Shown here: positions 51,792-60,399 of the stretch, piece after piece
Numbering within the stretch: position 1 is the stretch's first letter
Layout of the letters: each line of letters opens with the position of its first letter
DNA from: Natrinema versiforme JCM 10478
Lineage (GTDB): Archaea; Halobacteriota; Halobacteria; Halobacteriales; Natrialbaceae
Length of the DNA stretch: 64,000 nucleotides
Assembly: GCF_000337195.1 (NCBI RefSeq)
Contig: NZ_AOID01000033.1
Span: 22,727 to 86,726, forward strand
Reading direction: 5' to 3'
Translations under genes and position numbers: made by a program
The notes under the pieces: model-generated
Database searches by the model: none
Told to the model about the DNA's origin: nothing
Seen by the model: only the letters and a program-made list of their open reading frames with translations

Positions 51792-51862
51792 ACGCCCGGT
51801 ACACCGTCTGCCGGTTTGGTCGTGGTGGTCCCGCGGGCCTCCCGCTGGCGACAGCTTTAGGG

Positions 51863-51876
51863 TTAGACGTGTCTAA
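51863..51876 (+). promoter_or_regulatory. DtxR/SirR-type operator over the promoter
   Basis: TTAGAC-GT-GTCTAA: two perfect 6-base inverted arms around GT. It is centred about 20 bases before the ATG at 51889, on the promoter of the metal-regulator gene. That is the place for autoregulation. Confidence 0.5.
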
Positions 51877-51888
51877 ATCCGGACCAGC

Positions 51889-52569
51889 ATGATGCTGAGC
51901 GACGTGATGGAAGACTACCTCAAAGCGATCTACCGGCTCCAGCGGGAGACCGACGACCGGATCAAGACCTCGGAGATCGCCGCGGAGCTAGACGTCACGT
52001 CGCCGACGGTCACGAGCATGCTCGACAAACTCGAGGAACGGGAACTCGTCGACCGCGAGAAGTACCGCGGGGTGACCCTGACCGACGAGGGCGAGACCGT
52101 CGCCCTCGAAATCGTCCGTCATCACCGGCTGCTCGAGGCCTACCTCACCGAACACCTCGATTACGACTGGTCGGAAGTCCACGCCGAAGCCGACCGGCTC
52201 GAACACCACATCAGCGAGGACTTCGAGGCCCGCGTTGCCGACGCCCTCAGCGAACCGACGGTCGACCCCCACGGGTCGCCAATCCCGAGCGCCGACCTTG
52301 AGCCACCCGAGCGGCCCGACGGGGAGTCCATCGCCGCCTTCGAAGCGGGCGATGTCGTGACCGTCGCCGAAGTCGCCGACCGCGACCCGGAAGTACTCTC
52401 CTATCTCTCCGAACACGGCGTCGAGCCCGGCGTCGAACTCGAAATACTCGAAATCGCCCCGTTCGGGATGGTGACCGCCCGCTCGAGCGACGCCGACGAG
52501 CCCGTGTCGCTGCCGGAATCCGTCGCGACCCACGTCTGGGTCGCCGAACCTGCGGAACCGGAACTGTAG
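51889..52569 (+). CDS. DtxR family metal-dependent transcription regulator
   Basis: 226 residues. N-terminal wHTH at about 1-70 (MLSDVMEDYLKAIYRLQRETDDRIKTSEIAAEL, SPTVTSMLDKLEERELVDREKYRGVTLTDEG). The metal-binding dimerisation domain at about 75-145 contains HHRLLEAYLTEHLDYDWSEVHAEADRLEHHISEDF, with His and Glu ligands. A FeoA/SH3-like domain occupies about 155-226. It would repress iron or manganese uptake genes when metal-loaded. The palindrome on its own promoter suggests feedback. A second ATG lies three bases on. Confidence 0.9.
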   Translation: MMLSDVMEDYLKAIYRLQRETDDRIKTSEIAAELDVTSPTVTSMLDKLEERELVDREKYRGVTLTDEGETVALEIVRHHRLLEAYLTEHLDYDWSEVHAEADRLEHHISEDFEARVADALSEPTVDPHGSPIPSADLEPPERPDGESIAAFEAGDVVTVAEVADRDPEVLSYLSEHGVEPGVELEILEIAPFGMVTARSSDADEPVSLPESVATHVWVAEPAEPEL

Positions 52570-52755
52570 CCGGCGATCGACACACATTCGAGAACAAACC
52601 TTCTCGACGGCGTCCCGCTCGAGGCCATTCTCATTCCATGGGTGAGGGGAGTAATAAAACGGATACCGATCTCCCGCGGCGGACCGAAAAGAAACACCTT
52701 CCCGTCCCCGATTCAAACGGCACAATACCGCCGAAACACTCCGGCTCACCCGCCG

Positions 52756-52769
52756 GGTTTAAGGAAACC
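52756..52769 (+). promoter_or_regulatory. inverted repeat on the promoter of the wHTH regulator
   Basis: GGTTT-AAGG-AAACC, 5-bp arms around AAGG, overlapping the T/A-rich promoter element GTTTAAGG about 27 bases before the ATG at 52788. It may be an autoregulatory site or simply the BRE/TATA element. Confidence 0.4.
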
Positions 52770-52787
52770 AAATACGAATCATAGTCT

Positions 52788-53321
52788 ATGTCATCCATCG
52801 AACTCACACCCAGCCAGAAGAAAATCCTCCGCGCGCTCACGAACCTCCACAAGGAGACCGAAGACGCCATCAAAGGCGAGGATATCGCCGAACAGGTCGA
52901 CCGGAATCCGGGGACGATCCGCAACCAGATGCAGAGTCTCAAAGCCCTCCAACTCGTCGAGGGCGTACCGGGGCCGAAAGGCGGCTACAAACCGACCGCG
53001 GCCGCCTACGAGGCCCTCGAGATCCAGCAGATGGACGAGCCCGCGGCCGTCCCGATGCAACACGAGGGCGAACCCGTCGACGACACCATCATCGAGGAGA
53101 TCGACCTCTCGAGCGTTCACCATCCGGAACTCTGCCGCGCTGAGATCCACATTCAGGGCACGCTGAGCGACATTCACGAGGACGACTCCGTCACCGTCGG
53201 CCCGACGCCGCTCTCGAAACTGCTCATCGAGGGCACCGTCGACGGCAAAGACGACACGAACAACATCCTCATCCTGCGGATCGACGACATGGTCGCCCCG
53301 TCCGAAGAACCGACTCACTGA
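52788..53321 (+). CDS. winged-helix regulator with effector domain (annotated Rrf2-like in haloarchaea)
   Basis: 177 residues. wHTH at about 1-75: LTPSQKKILRALTNLHKETEDAIKGEDIAEQV, then NPGTIRNQMQSLKALQLVEGVPGPKGGYKPT. The C-terminal ~85 residues are a strand-rich domain (VHHPELCRAEIHIQGTLSDIHEDDSVTVGPTPLSKLLIEGTVDG) of a type conserved across haloarchaea. It is a probable DNA-binding repressor. The signal is unknown. It follows the DtxR regulator on the same strand after 218 bases but has its own promoter. Confidence 0.8.
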   Translation: MSSIELTPSQKKILRALTNLHKETEDAIKGEDIAEQVDRNPGTIRNQMQSLKALQLVEGVPGPKGGYKPTAAAYEALEIQQMDEPAAVPMQHEGEPVDDTIIEEIDLSSVHHPELCRAEIHIQGTLSDIHEDDSVTVGPTPLSKLLIEGTVDGKDDTNNILILRIDDMVAPSEEPTH

Positions 53322-53459
53322 CTCGGCAGTCGTCTTCGGTCTCCGCTGTCTTCTCTAGCGTTTGCTCTTGCTCTTACGCTCGCTCTCTCTGTGGCTCTCG
53401 ACGTGCTGCGTGAAAACGATCCGCGAGACGACTCGAAACGGGCTGGGTGTTCAGCGAGT

Positions 53460-55946
53460 TCAGTTCGCGTCGTCTGCGTCGGCAGCGTCGATAGCCGCCG
53501 ACGCGGGAATGTCGTCGACCGCGGCGACCGCGTCGCCGTCGTCGACCTCCATGACGATCACGCCCATCGTGTTCCGCCCGACGGTCGAGATCTCGTCGAC
53601 GCGGGTGCGGACGATCTGTCCGCGCTCGCTCATCATGACGAGCTGATCGTCGTCGTCGACCGCCTTGACGGCCGTGACCGGGCCGTTTCGCTCGCCGGTC
53701 TTGATGTCGATCAGCCCTTTCCCGTACCGGGACTGCGTGCGGTACTCCGAGAGCAGCGTCCGCTTCCCGTAGCCGTTCTCGGTCACCGTCAGCAGCGCCT
53801 GCTCGTCGCCTTCGTCGGTCGCGACCAGCCCCGCGACGGCGTCGTCGCCCTGCAGTTTGATGCCGTTGACACCGCGGGCGTTCCGCCCCATCGCGCGGAC
53901 CTCGTCCTCGTCGAAGCGGATCGTCATGCCGCCCTCGGTCGCGATGACCAAATCCTGCGAGCCGTCGGTGACCTCGACGTCGACGAGTTCGTCGCCCTCC
54001 TCGAGATCGGCGGCGATGATCCCCGTCGAGAGAATGTTGTCGAACTCTTCGCCGGCGGTGCGCTTGACGTAGCCATTTCGGGTGGCCATCGTCACGAACT
54101 CGTCGTCGCCGAAGGCGTCGGTGTCGACGATGGCGGTGATGTCCTCGCCGGGATCGAGATCGAGGATGTTGACCGCCGATTTCCCGCGGGCGGTCCGGCC
54201 CATCTCGGGGATTTCGTAGGTCTTGAGCCGGTAGACCTCGCCCTGATTCGTAAAGCAGAGCAGGTAGTCGTGGGTGTTGGCCCGAAAGACCGTCGAGACG
54301 CGGTCGTCTTCCTTGACGTCCGCGCCGATGATCCCCTTGCCGCCGCGACCCTGGGGGTCGAAGTTCTCGATCGGCATCCGCTTGACGTAGTCGTCTTCGG
54401 TCATGACGACGAAGACCTCCTCCTCGGGGATGAGGTCCTCGTGGGTCACCGTCCCCTGGTCCTCGATGATCGAGGTCCGGCGGTCGTCGCCGTACTCGTC
54501 TTTGATCTCGCGGAGTTCGTCTTTGATGACCGAGAGCAGTTCCGACTCGCTCTCGAGGATCGTCTCCAAGCGCTCGATTTCGGCTTGGACCTCCTCGTAC
54601 TCGTCTTCGATCTCGGCTGCCTCCATCGACGTGAGGCTGCCGAGTTGCATGCGAACGATGTGGGTGGCCTGCTCCTCGGAGAAGTCGTAACTCTCCTGTA
54701 GCGCGGTTTTCGCGGCCGACCGGTCCTCGCTGTTGCGGATCAGTTCGACGACGTTCTCGGCGTTCTCGACGGCCGTCAGCCGGCCCTCGAGGATGTGGGC
54801 CCGGTCCTCGGCCTCCGCGAGATCGTACTCGCTGCGCCGACGGACGACCTCGCGGCGGTGGGAGATGTACTCCTCTAAGGTCTCCTTGAGCGAGAGCACC
54901 CGCGGCTGGCCGTCGACCAGCGCGAGGTTGATGACACCGAAGGTTCGCTCGAGGTGGTTCTCGAGCAGTTTGTTCTTGACGACCTCGGCGTTCGCGCCGC
55001 GTTTGAGTTCGATAACGATCCGGACGCCGTTGCGGTCGGACTCGTCGCGCAGGTCGGAGATGCCCTCGATTTCGCCCTCGTTGACGTCCTCGGCGATGCG
55101 CTCGACGAGGCGGGCCTTGTTGGACTGGAAGGGGAGTTCGGTGATGACGATCCGCTCGCGGTTCGATTGCCACTCCTCGACCTCGAACTCGGCGCGCACA
55201 CGGATGCGCCCGCGGCCGGTCTTGTAGGCCGAGTAGATGGCGTCCCGGCCGACGATGTTCGCGCCGGTCGGGAAGTCGGGGCCCTTGACGTGGTCCATCA
55301 GATCGTCGACGGTCGCGTTGGGGTCGTCGATCAGTTCGATGGTCGCGTCGATGACCTCGCCCAGATTGTGGGGCGGGATGTTCGTCGACATCCCGACCGC
55401 GATCCCCGAGGAGCCGTTGACCAGTAGGTTCGGGAACGCTGCCGGCAGTACGTCGGGTTCCTGCAGGCGGTCGTCGTAGTTCGCCGAGAAATCGACCGTG
55501 CCCTTGTCGATATCCTCGAGCAGTTCCTCGGAGATGGGGGACATCCGGGCCTCCGTGTACCGCTGTGCGGCGGCCGGATCGCCGTCCATCGAGCCGAAGT
55601 TCCCCTGGCCGTCGACCAGCGGATAGCGCATCGAGAAGTCCTGGGCCATCCGGACCAGGGTGTCGTAGATCGCGCTGTCGCCGTGGGGGTGGTAGTCACC
55701 CATCGTCTCCCCGACGATCGAGGAGGACTTCCGGTGACTGCTGCCCGAGGAGACGCCCATCTCGTGCATCGCGTACAGGATGCGCCGGTGGACGGGTTTC
55801 AGGCCGTCTTCGACCCGCGGAAGGGCCCGCCCCGCGATGACGGACATCGCGTAGTCGATATACGACTGTTCCATCTCGTCCTCGATACGGACGTTCTCTA
55901 CGGCTCGCGCCTCTATATCGGTCGGTTCGGGTACGTCTGAGCTCAT
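53460..55946 (-). CDS. gyrA: DNA gyrase subunit A
   Basis: 828 residues. Catalytic Tyr130 in [11 protein letters not shown]. Quinolone-determining region [15 protein letters not shown] with Ser91 and Asp95, the sensitive-type residues. GyrA-box QGRGGKG near 533 gives the DNA-wrapping C-terminal beta-pinwheel and separates it from topoisomerase IV. Bacterial-type gyrase supplies negative supercoils in haloarchaea. Lies downstream of gyrB with 184 bases between, which hold the second two-hairpin repeat. Confidence 0.95.
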   Translation of the reverse strand: MSSDVPEPTDIEARAVENVRIEDEMEQSYIDYAMSVIAGRALPRVEDGLKPVHRRILYAMHEMGVSSGSSHRKSSSIVGETMGDYHPHGDSAIYDTLVRMAQDFSMRYPLVDGQGNFGSMDGDPAAAQRYTEARMSPISEELLEDIDKGTVDFSANYDDRLQEPDVLPAAFPNLLVNGSSGIAVGMSTNIPPHNLGEVIDATIELIDDPNATVDDLMDHVKGPDFPTGANIVGRDAIYSAYKTGRGRIRVRAEFEVEEWQSNRERIVITELPFQSNKARLVERIAEDVNEGEIEGISDLRDESDRNGVRIVIELKRGANAEVVKNKLLENHLERTFGVINLALVDGQPRVLSLKETLEEYISHRREVVRRRSEYDLAEAEDRAHILEGRLTAVENAENVVELIRNSEDRSAAKTALQESYDFSEEQATHIVRMQLGSLTSMEAAEIEDEYEEVQAEIERLETILESESELLSVIKDELREIKDEYGDDRRTSIIEDQGTVTHEDLIPEEEVFVVMTEDDYVKRMPIENFDPQGRGGKGIIGADVKEDDRVSTVFRANTHDYLLCFTNQGEVYRLKTYEIPEMGRTARGKSAVNILDLDPGEDITAIVDTDAFGDDEFVTMATRNGYVKRTAGEEFDNILSTGIIAADLEEGDELVDVEVTDGSQDLVIATEGGMTIRFDEDEVRAMGRNARGVNGIKLQGDDAVAGLVATDEGDEQALLTVTENGYGKRTLLSEYRTQSRYGKGLIDIKTGERNGPVTAVKAVDDDDQLVMMSERGQIVRTRVDEISTVGRNTMGVIVMEVDDGDAVAAVDDIPASAAIDAADADDAN

Positions 55947-55997
55947 GTCTTCATCTGGTTTCGTGAGGTGTGTTGGTTGCGGGTGGTGTCAAGCACT

Positions 55998-56122
55998 GCA
56001 TCCGTGAGCGAGTTCGCTGCGCGAACTCGCGAGCGGGCCGACGAGCGACCATCGGGAGCGAGGAGTGCTTTTCATCGACGTTTTGCCGAGGGTGCGCCGA
56101 AGGCGCACCCGCAGAGCAAAAG
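55998..56122. repeat. two-hairpin intergenic repeat, copy 2
   Basis: About 125 bp between gyrB and gyrA. Starts GCATCCGTGAGCGA. Hairpin at 56008-56030 (GCGAGTTCGC-TGC-GCGAACTCGC, 10-bp stem). Then CTTTTCATCGACG, GTTTTGCCGAGGGT (56080-56093), hairpin 56090-56110 (GGGTGCGCC-GAA-GGCGCACCC, 9-bp stem), and GCAAAAGG. Same anchor order as 36050-36187, with different stem sequences. Confidence 0.75.
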
Positions 56123-56130
56123 GTCGGTGG

Positions 56131-58062
56131 TTAGATATCGATCCACTCCGCCTCCGGAGCGTGATCTTTGATGAACTGCTTGCGGGGTTCGACGGCGTCG
56201 CCCATCAGGACGGAGAACATCTTGTCCGCCGCGGCCGCGTCCTCGATCGTGATCTGTTTGAGGATGCGGTTGTCCGGGTCCATCGTCGTGTCCCAGAGTT
56301 GCTGAGGGTTCATCTCGCCGAGTCCCTTGAACCGCTGGACCTGCGAGGGGTTGCCGTCGCATTTCTCCTCGACGATCTGATCGCGTTCGGCCTCCGTCAT
56401 CGCGTCGTAGGTCTCCCCGCGGTACCGGATGCGGTACAGCGGCGGTTGGGTCGCGTAGACGTAGCCGCCCTCGAGCAGCGGGCGCATGTGCCGGTAGAAG
56501 AACGTCAACAGCAGGGTGCGGATGTGTGCGCCGTCGACGTCGGCGTCAGTCGCCATGATGATCTTCTTGTAGCGGACGTCCTCGATGTCGAACTCGTCGC
56601 CGATCCCCGCGCCGATCGCGGTGATCATGTTCCGGATCTCGTCGTTCTCGAGGATGCGGTCGAGGCGGTGTTTCTCGACGTTGAGGATCTTCCCTTTGAT
56701 CGGGAGGATGGCCTGGAACTCCGGATTCCGGGCCTGCTTCGCGCTGCCGCCCGCGGAGTCGCCCTCCGCGATGAACAGTTCGGCTTCCTCCGGCTCTTTG
56801 GTCTGGCAGTCGGCCAGTTTGCCGGGCAGCGAGGTGGAGTCGAGCGCCGATTTCCGGCGCGTCAGCTCCTCGGCCTTCTTGGCCGCCATCCGGGCCTTTG
56901 CGGCCTCGACGGCCTTCATCACGATCGCTTGGGCGGTGTCGGGGTGTTCCTCGAAGTAGGTGCCCAGGCCCTCGTGCATGGCGCTCTCGACGATTCCCCG
57001 AACTTCGGAGTTGCCGAGTTTCGTCTTCGTCTGGCCTTCGAACTGGGGATCGGGGTGTTTGATCGAGATGACCGCGGTGAGTCCCTCGCGGATGTCCTCG
57101 CCCGAGAGGTTGTTATCGAGATCGGAGAGGAGATCGTTCTCGTTGGCGTAGTCGTTGACCGTTCGGGTGAGTGCGGTCTTGAATCCGGTGAGATGGGTTC
57201 CGCCCTCGCGGGTGTTGATGTTGTTCGCGAAGGCGTGGATCGAGCCCTGCAGTTCCTCGGTGGCCTGCATCGCGACCTCGATCTGGATGTTCTGTTCTTC
57301 GTCCTCGAAGTAGATGATATCCTCGTGCATCGCCGAGCGCGTCTCGTTGAGATACTCGACGAACTCGCGAATGCCGCCGTCGTACTCGTAGGTCTCGGCG
57401 ACGGGCTCGTCGTCGTCGGTGTCGACGCGCTCGTCGCGGAGCGTGATGCGGACGCCGGAGTTGAGGAAGGCCAGTTCCCGAAGCCGGTTCGACAGCGTCG
57501 AGAAGGATATTTCGCCCGTCTCGAAGATACCGGTATCGGGCCAGAATCGGATCTGGGTGCCCGTCTCCTCGTCCGGTTCCATGTCGCGGACCCGCTCCAT
57601 GTCGCCGACTGGTTCGCCCGCTTCGAACGCGTGGCGGAAGACCGCTCCGTTGCGTTTGACCTTGGCCTCGAGGCGTTCGGAGAGGGCGTTGACGACGCTG
57701 ACGCCGACGCCGTGGAGGCCGCCGGAGACCTGATAGGACTTGTTGTCGAACTTGCCGCCGGCGTGGAGGACGGTGAGAATAACCTCGAGTGCAGGGCGGT
57801 CGTACTCCTCGTGGGTATCGACGGGGATGCCGCGGCCGTCGTCGGCGACGCTCACCGAGCCGTCCTCGTGGATGGAGACGGTGATGTCGTCGCAGTGGCC
57901 GGCCAGTGCCTCGTCGATCGAGTTGTCCACCACTTCGTAGACGAGATGGTGGAGGCCTCGAGAATCGGTAGAGCCGATGTACATCGCCGGTCGCTTTCGC
58001 ACAGCCTCCAGGCCCTCTAAGACCTGAATCTGTCCGGCGCCGTACTCGCTTTCCTGGGACAT
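56131..58062 (-). CDS. gyrB: DNA gyrase subunit B
   Basis: 643 residues. GHKL ATPase domain (RKRPAMYIGSTDSRGLHHLVYEVVDNSIDEALAG), the GGLHGVGVSVVNALS loop, transducer, and TOPRIM domain near 420 (ELFIAEGDSAGGSAKQARN) with the DxD region ATDADVDGAHI. C-terminal gyrase B motif ends with NPQQLWDTTMDPDNR and FIKDHAPEAEWIDI. The start MSQESEYGAG at 58060-58062 is used; the extension to 58107 is not conserved-looking. First of the gyrB-gyrA pair. Confidence 0.95.
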   Translation of the reverse strand: MSQESEYGAGQIQVLEGLEAVRKRPAMYIGSTDSRGLHHLVYEVVDNSIDEALAGHCDDITVSIHEDGSVSVADDGRGIPVDTHEEYDRPALEVILTVLHAGGKFDNKSYQVSGGLHGVGVSVVNALSERLEAKVKRNGAVFRHAFEAGEPVGDMERVRDMEPDEETGTQIRFWPDTGIFETGEISFSTLSNRLRELAFLNSGVRITLRDERVDTDDDEPVAETYEYDGGIREFVEYLNETRSAMHEDIIYFEDEEQNIQIEVAMQATEELQGSIHAFANNINTREGGTHLTGFKTALTRTVNDYANENDLLSDLDNNLSGEDIREGLTAVISIKHPDPQFEGQTKTKLGNSEVRGIVESAMHEGLGTYFEEHPDTAQAIVMKAVEAAKARMAAKKAEELTRRKSALDSTSLPGKLADCQTKEPEEAELFIAEGDSAGGSAKQARNPEFQAILPIKGKILNVEKHRLDRILENDEIRNMITAIGAGIGDEFDIEDVRYKKIIMATDADVDGAHIRTLLLTFFYRHMRPLLEGGYVYATQPPLYRIRYRGETYDAMTEAERDQIVEEKCDGNPSQVQRFKGLGEMNPQQLWDTTMDPDNRILKQITIEDAAAADKMFSVLMGDAVEPRKQFIKDHAPEAEWIDI

Positions 58063-58172
58063 GTAAAACCTGCTTTCGGGTAGCGCCCCCGTCCTAATAA
58101 AAGTCACGTGTACGCGCGCGAGCGCGAGCAGTCAGCGGCTGCCGAAGCGATCGACCGATCGCGAAACGGCCC

Positions 58173-58889
58173 TTAGATGACCGCGTCGAAGTCGTTGTGG
58201 CCCTGAATGTCGACGCCCTCCTCGGTGACCTCGGCGAGGAAGACGCCGTTACCCGAGCCGGTGTCGCGCTCGACGGCGCTCTTGATGGCGCGGGCCGCGA
58301 CCGATTGCGCCTCGTCAAGTGAGAGGCCCTCCTCGTACTCCTGCTCGAGGAGGCCGTAGGCCAGTTGCATCCCGCTGCCGGTGACGGTGTAGTCGTCTGC
58401 CATCACGCCGCCGGCGGGGTCGATGCTGTAGACGTGGCTGCCCTCGCTATCGACGCCGCCGAGGATGGGGTTGATCGCGCGGAAGGGACCGCCGCGGGCG
58501 AAGTTCCCGGCCAGCGTCGCCAGCGCCTCGATCGGCATCGTCTCGCCGCGTCGGGACTCGTAGAGGTTGACTTCGGAGCGCAGCGTTCGGATGAACGACT
58601 GCGCGCCGCCGACCGAGCCGACGAGGGTCAGCGCCCCCGTCGGGTGAATCTGTTCGACCTTCTGGACGTCCTTGTTCGAGACGAACCGCCCGCCCAGACT
58701 GGCGCGCATGTCCGTCGCGATGACGACGCCGTCGTCGGTCGTGATGCCGATGGTCGTCGTTCCGGTCTTGTTAACGGTGTCACCGTGCTCGTCGCCTTGG
58801 GCTCCGTTGGGGAGCGAGCCGAGCTCGGGGTCGTACGGCGACGGGTCGGCGTCGCCCTGCGGGCCCGACGCGCCGGTCCAGTTATTCAT
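58173..58889 (-). CDS. psmB: proteasome subunit beta
   Basis: 238 residues. A 43-residue propeptide (ends NKTG) precedes the catalytic Thr44 of the mature chain (TTTIGITTDDGVVIATDMRASLGG), an autocatalytic Gly|Thr cleavage site. The conserved Asp and Lys (the DMRAS and DVQKVEQI stretches) and the GGAQSF region match beta subunits. It forms the inner proteolytic rings of the 20S core. Its start overlaps the end of psmA by 8 bases. Confidence 0.95.
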   Translation of the reverse strand: MNNWTGASGPQGDADPSPYDPELGSLPNGAQGDEHGDTVNKTGTTTIGITTDDGVVIATDMRASLGGRFVSNKDVQKVEQIHPTGALTLVGSVGGAQSFIRTLRSEVNLYESRRGETMPIEALATLAGNFARGGPFRAINPILGGVDSEGSHVYSIDPAGGVMADDYTVTGSGMQLAYGLLEQEYEEGLSLDEAQSVAARAIKSAVERDTGSGNGVFLAEVTEEGVDIQGHNDFDAVI

Positions 58890-59628
58890 CGCTCTCCTCC
58901 GTCTCCGTCTCGATCTCCGCGATGATCGACTCGAGGCGGTCGTCGTCGACCGACTGGAACGATTCGTCCTCGGTCGTGATCGTCGCGACGTCGACGTCCT
59001 CGGCGGCGACGACCTCGTCTTCGGGTTCGCTGAGCGCGCTCACGGCGAGTTCGAGGCCGCCGTCGACGTCGAGATCCTCGCGGTAGTTCTCCTCGAGGTA
59101 GCCCTGAATCACGTCGCGGTCGCCGCCGATGGCGGCCGCCTTCCACTCGTAGTCGGTGCCCGAGGGGTCGGTCTCGAACAGTTTGGGTTCGCCGTCCTCG
59201 ATCCCACCGACGAGGAGGGCGACGCCGAACGGGCGCGCCCCGCCAGTCTGGGTGTACTCCTGAATGTGGTCGGTGACCGCTCGGGTCAGCGTCTCGACGC
59301 CGATCTGCTGGCCGTAGCGGAGCTGTTCGCCTTGTGCGCGGCGGCGAGCGAGATCGACGAGTTGGCGGGCGTCGGCGACGTGGCCGGCGCTTGCGACGCC
59401 GATGTGCTCGTCGGCCTTGTGGATCTTCTCGACGCTCGAGCGTTCCATGAGCGGCGAACTGACCTGCCGGTTGGCGGCGAGGACGACGCCGTCGGGCGTC
59501 CGGAGCCCGACGCTCGCAGTCCCCCGTTTGACGGCCTCGCGTGCGTACTCGACCTGGTAGAGGCGACCGTCCGGGGAGAAGATGGTGATCCCCCGGTCGT
59601 AGGCCTGCTGTTGGGATTGTCCTTGCAT
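58882..59628 (-). CDS. psmA: proteasome subunit alpha
   Basis: 248 residues. The alpha-type N-terminal H0 segment and signature YDRGITIFSPDGRLYQVEYAREAVKRG are present, followed by VHIA-type core folds. No catalytic Thr, as expected. It forms the outer gating rings of the 20S core and docks PAN/Cdc48 ATPases. The acidic tail ends TETEESDE. It is the first gene of the psmA-psmB pair. A TATA element is at 59665-59674 on the minus strand. Confidence 0.95.
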   Translation of the reverse strand: MQGQSQQQAYDRGITIFSPDGRLYQVEYAREAVKRGTASVGLRTPDGVVLAANRQVSSPLMERSSVEKIHKADEHIGVASAGHVADARQLVDLARRRAQGEQLRYGQQIGVETLTRAVTDHIQEYTQTGGARPFGVALLVGGIEDGEPKLFETDPSGTDYEWKAAAIGGDRDVIQGYLEENYREDLDVDGGLELAVSALSEPEDEVVAAEDVDVATITTEDESFQSVDDDRLESIIAEIETETEESDE

Positions 59629-60132
59629 AGGTTTCGTTGGTCTTCACCTCGGGTAAGGGATAGTGATTTATAGGCCTTCTTCTGAAGGCAACTTCGTGCG
59701 TACTCTCCGCTTCACCCCGGATTCCCAAGAAGGTGATGCCGACACTCGTGCGTGATCGGTGACTCGGCGAGCCGTGGTCGACGAAACGAGACGCCCCCGT
59801 CGGCGGTCGAGACGGGGAGTTCGCGCCCGATTCCGGTACGAATCGAACCGTGTAGGCGTTCGTTGTCGCTCCGTGGACGCTCCGTCACCCGAGAGTGTCC
59901 GCTGGACTCACGTGTTGCACCGGGTAAATATCGGATTACTCGAACCAGCTGTCGAGGGGTCGTCTGCTATCTCAAGCTTTCCGCTCAAGCGGATCACAGT
60001 CGTTGCTTCGGGTACAGCATTCCGTCCCACAGTACACAGGTGAACTCTGCCCGGTCGCGCCGACTTGAGGCCCGCGACTGCGCGTGGCCTCGAGGGCACA
60101 GACACCTGCAACTTTTCGGACGACTACCACAC
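59629..60132. other. about 500-bp region without credible gene, promoter of psmA at one end
   Basis: Apart from a TATA box for psmA (CCTATAAATC, minus strand, 59665-59674), I see no gene. Frames at 59752-60399 and 59994-61346 (minus) have wrong composition. No RNA hairpin or repeat recognised. Confidence 0.5.
59665..59674 (-). promoter_or_regulatory. TATA box for psmA-psmB
   Basis: Minus-strand CCTATAAATC about 40 bases before the ATG of psmA, leaving room for a short 5' leader. Confidence 0.55.
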
Positions 60133-60399
60133 ATGGAAGACCACTGTATCGCGGTCGGTGCCCCTGTCGAAACGGCGAACGAAACCATTCCCCAACGCGG
60201 GCTCGTGCTTCCCCTCACGGCGACGTTCTTCGGGGCCGAGCCCGCGTCCGCGCTGAGAGAACCCCACGGGCAGTCCGGCTCTCGCCCGTCGAAGTCCTGC
60301 CCGCCGTCGGCCGACCGCCGATCGACGGCGTCCGAGCCGTCCGCTCGAGGCGCAGCGACCGCCGGAGCAGCGCTCGAACCTCGAGGTGATCGCGCATGA
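60133..60399 (+). CDS. doubtful 88-aa ORF coupled to the NRAMP-like gene
   Basis: ATG at 60133, stop TGA overlapping the next ATG (ATGA at 60396-60399). The first 40 codons use G or C in the third position like real genes (MEDHCIAVGAPVETANE...), but the second half is Ser/Arg/Pro/Ala rich without acidic residues. It is either a small coupled protein, a decayed gene, or chance. No domain recognised. Confidence 0.3.
   Translation: MEDHCIAVGAPVETANETIPQRGLVLPLTATFFGAEPASALREPHGQSGSRPSKSCPPSADRRSTASEPSARGAATAGAALEPRGDRA

Noticed and set aside
53391..58020. Long plus-strand frames opposite gyrA and gyrB
   Set aside because: Antisense shadows of gyrase genes.
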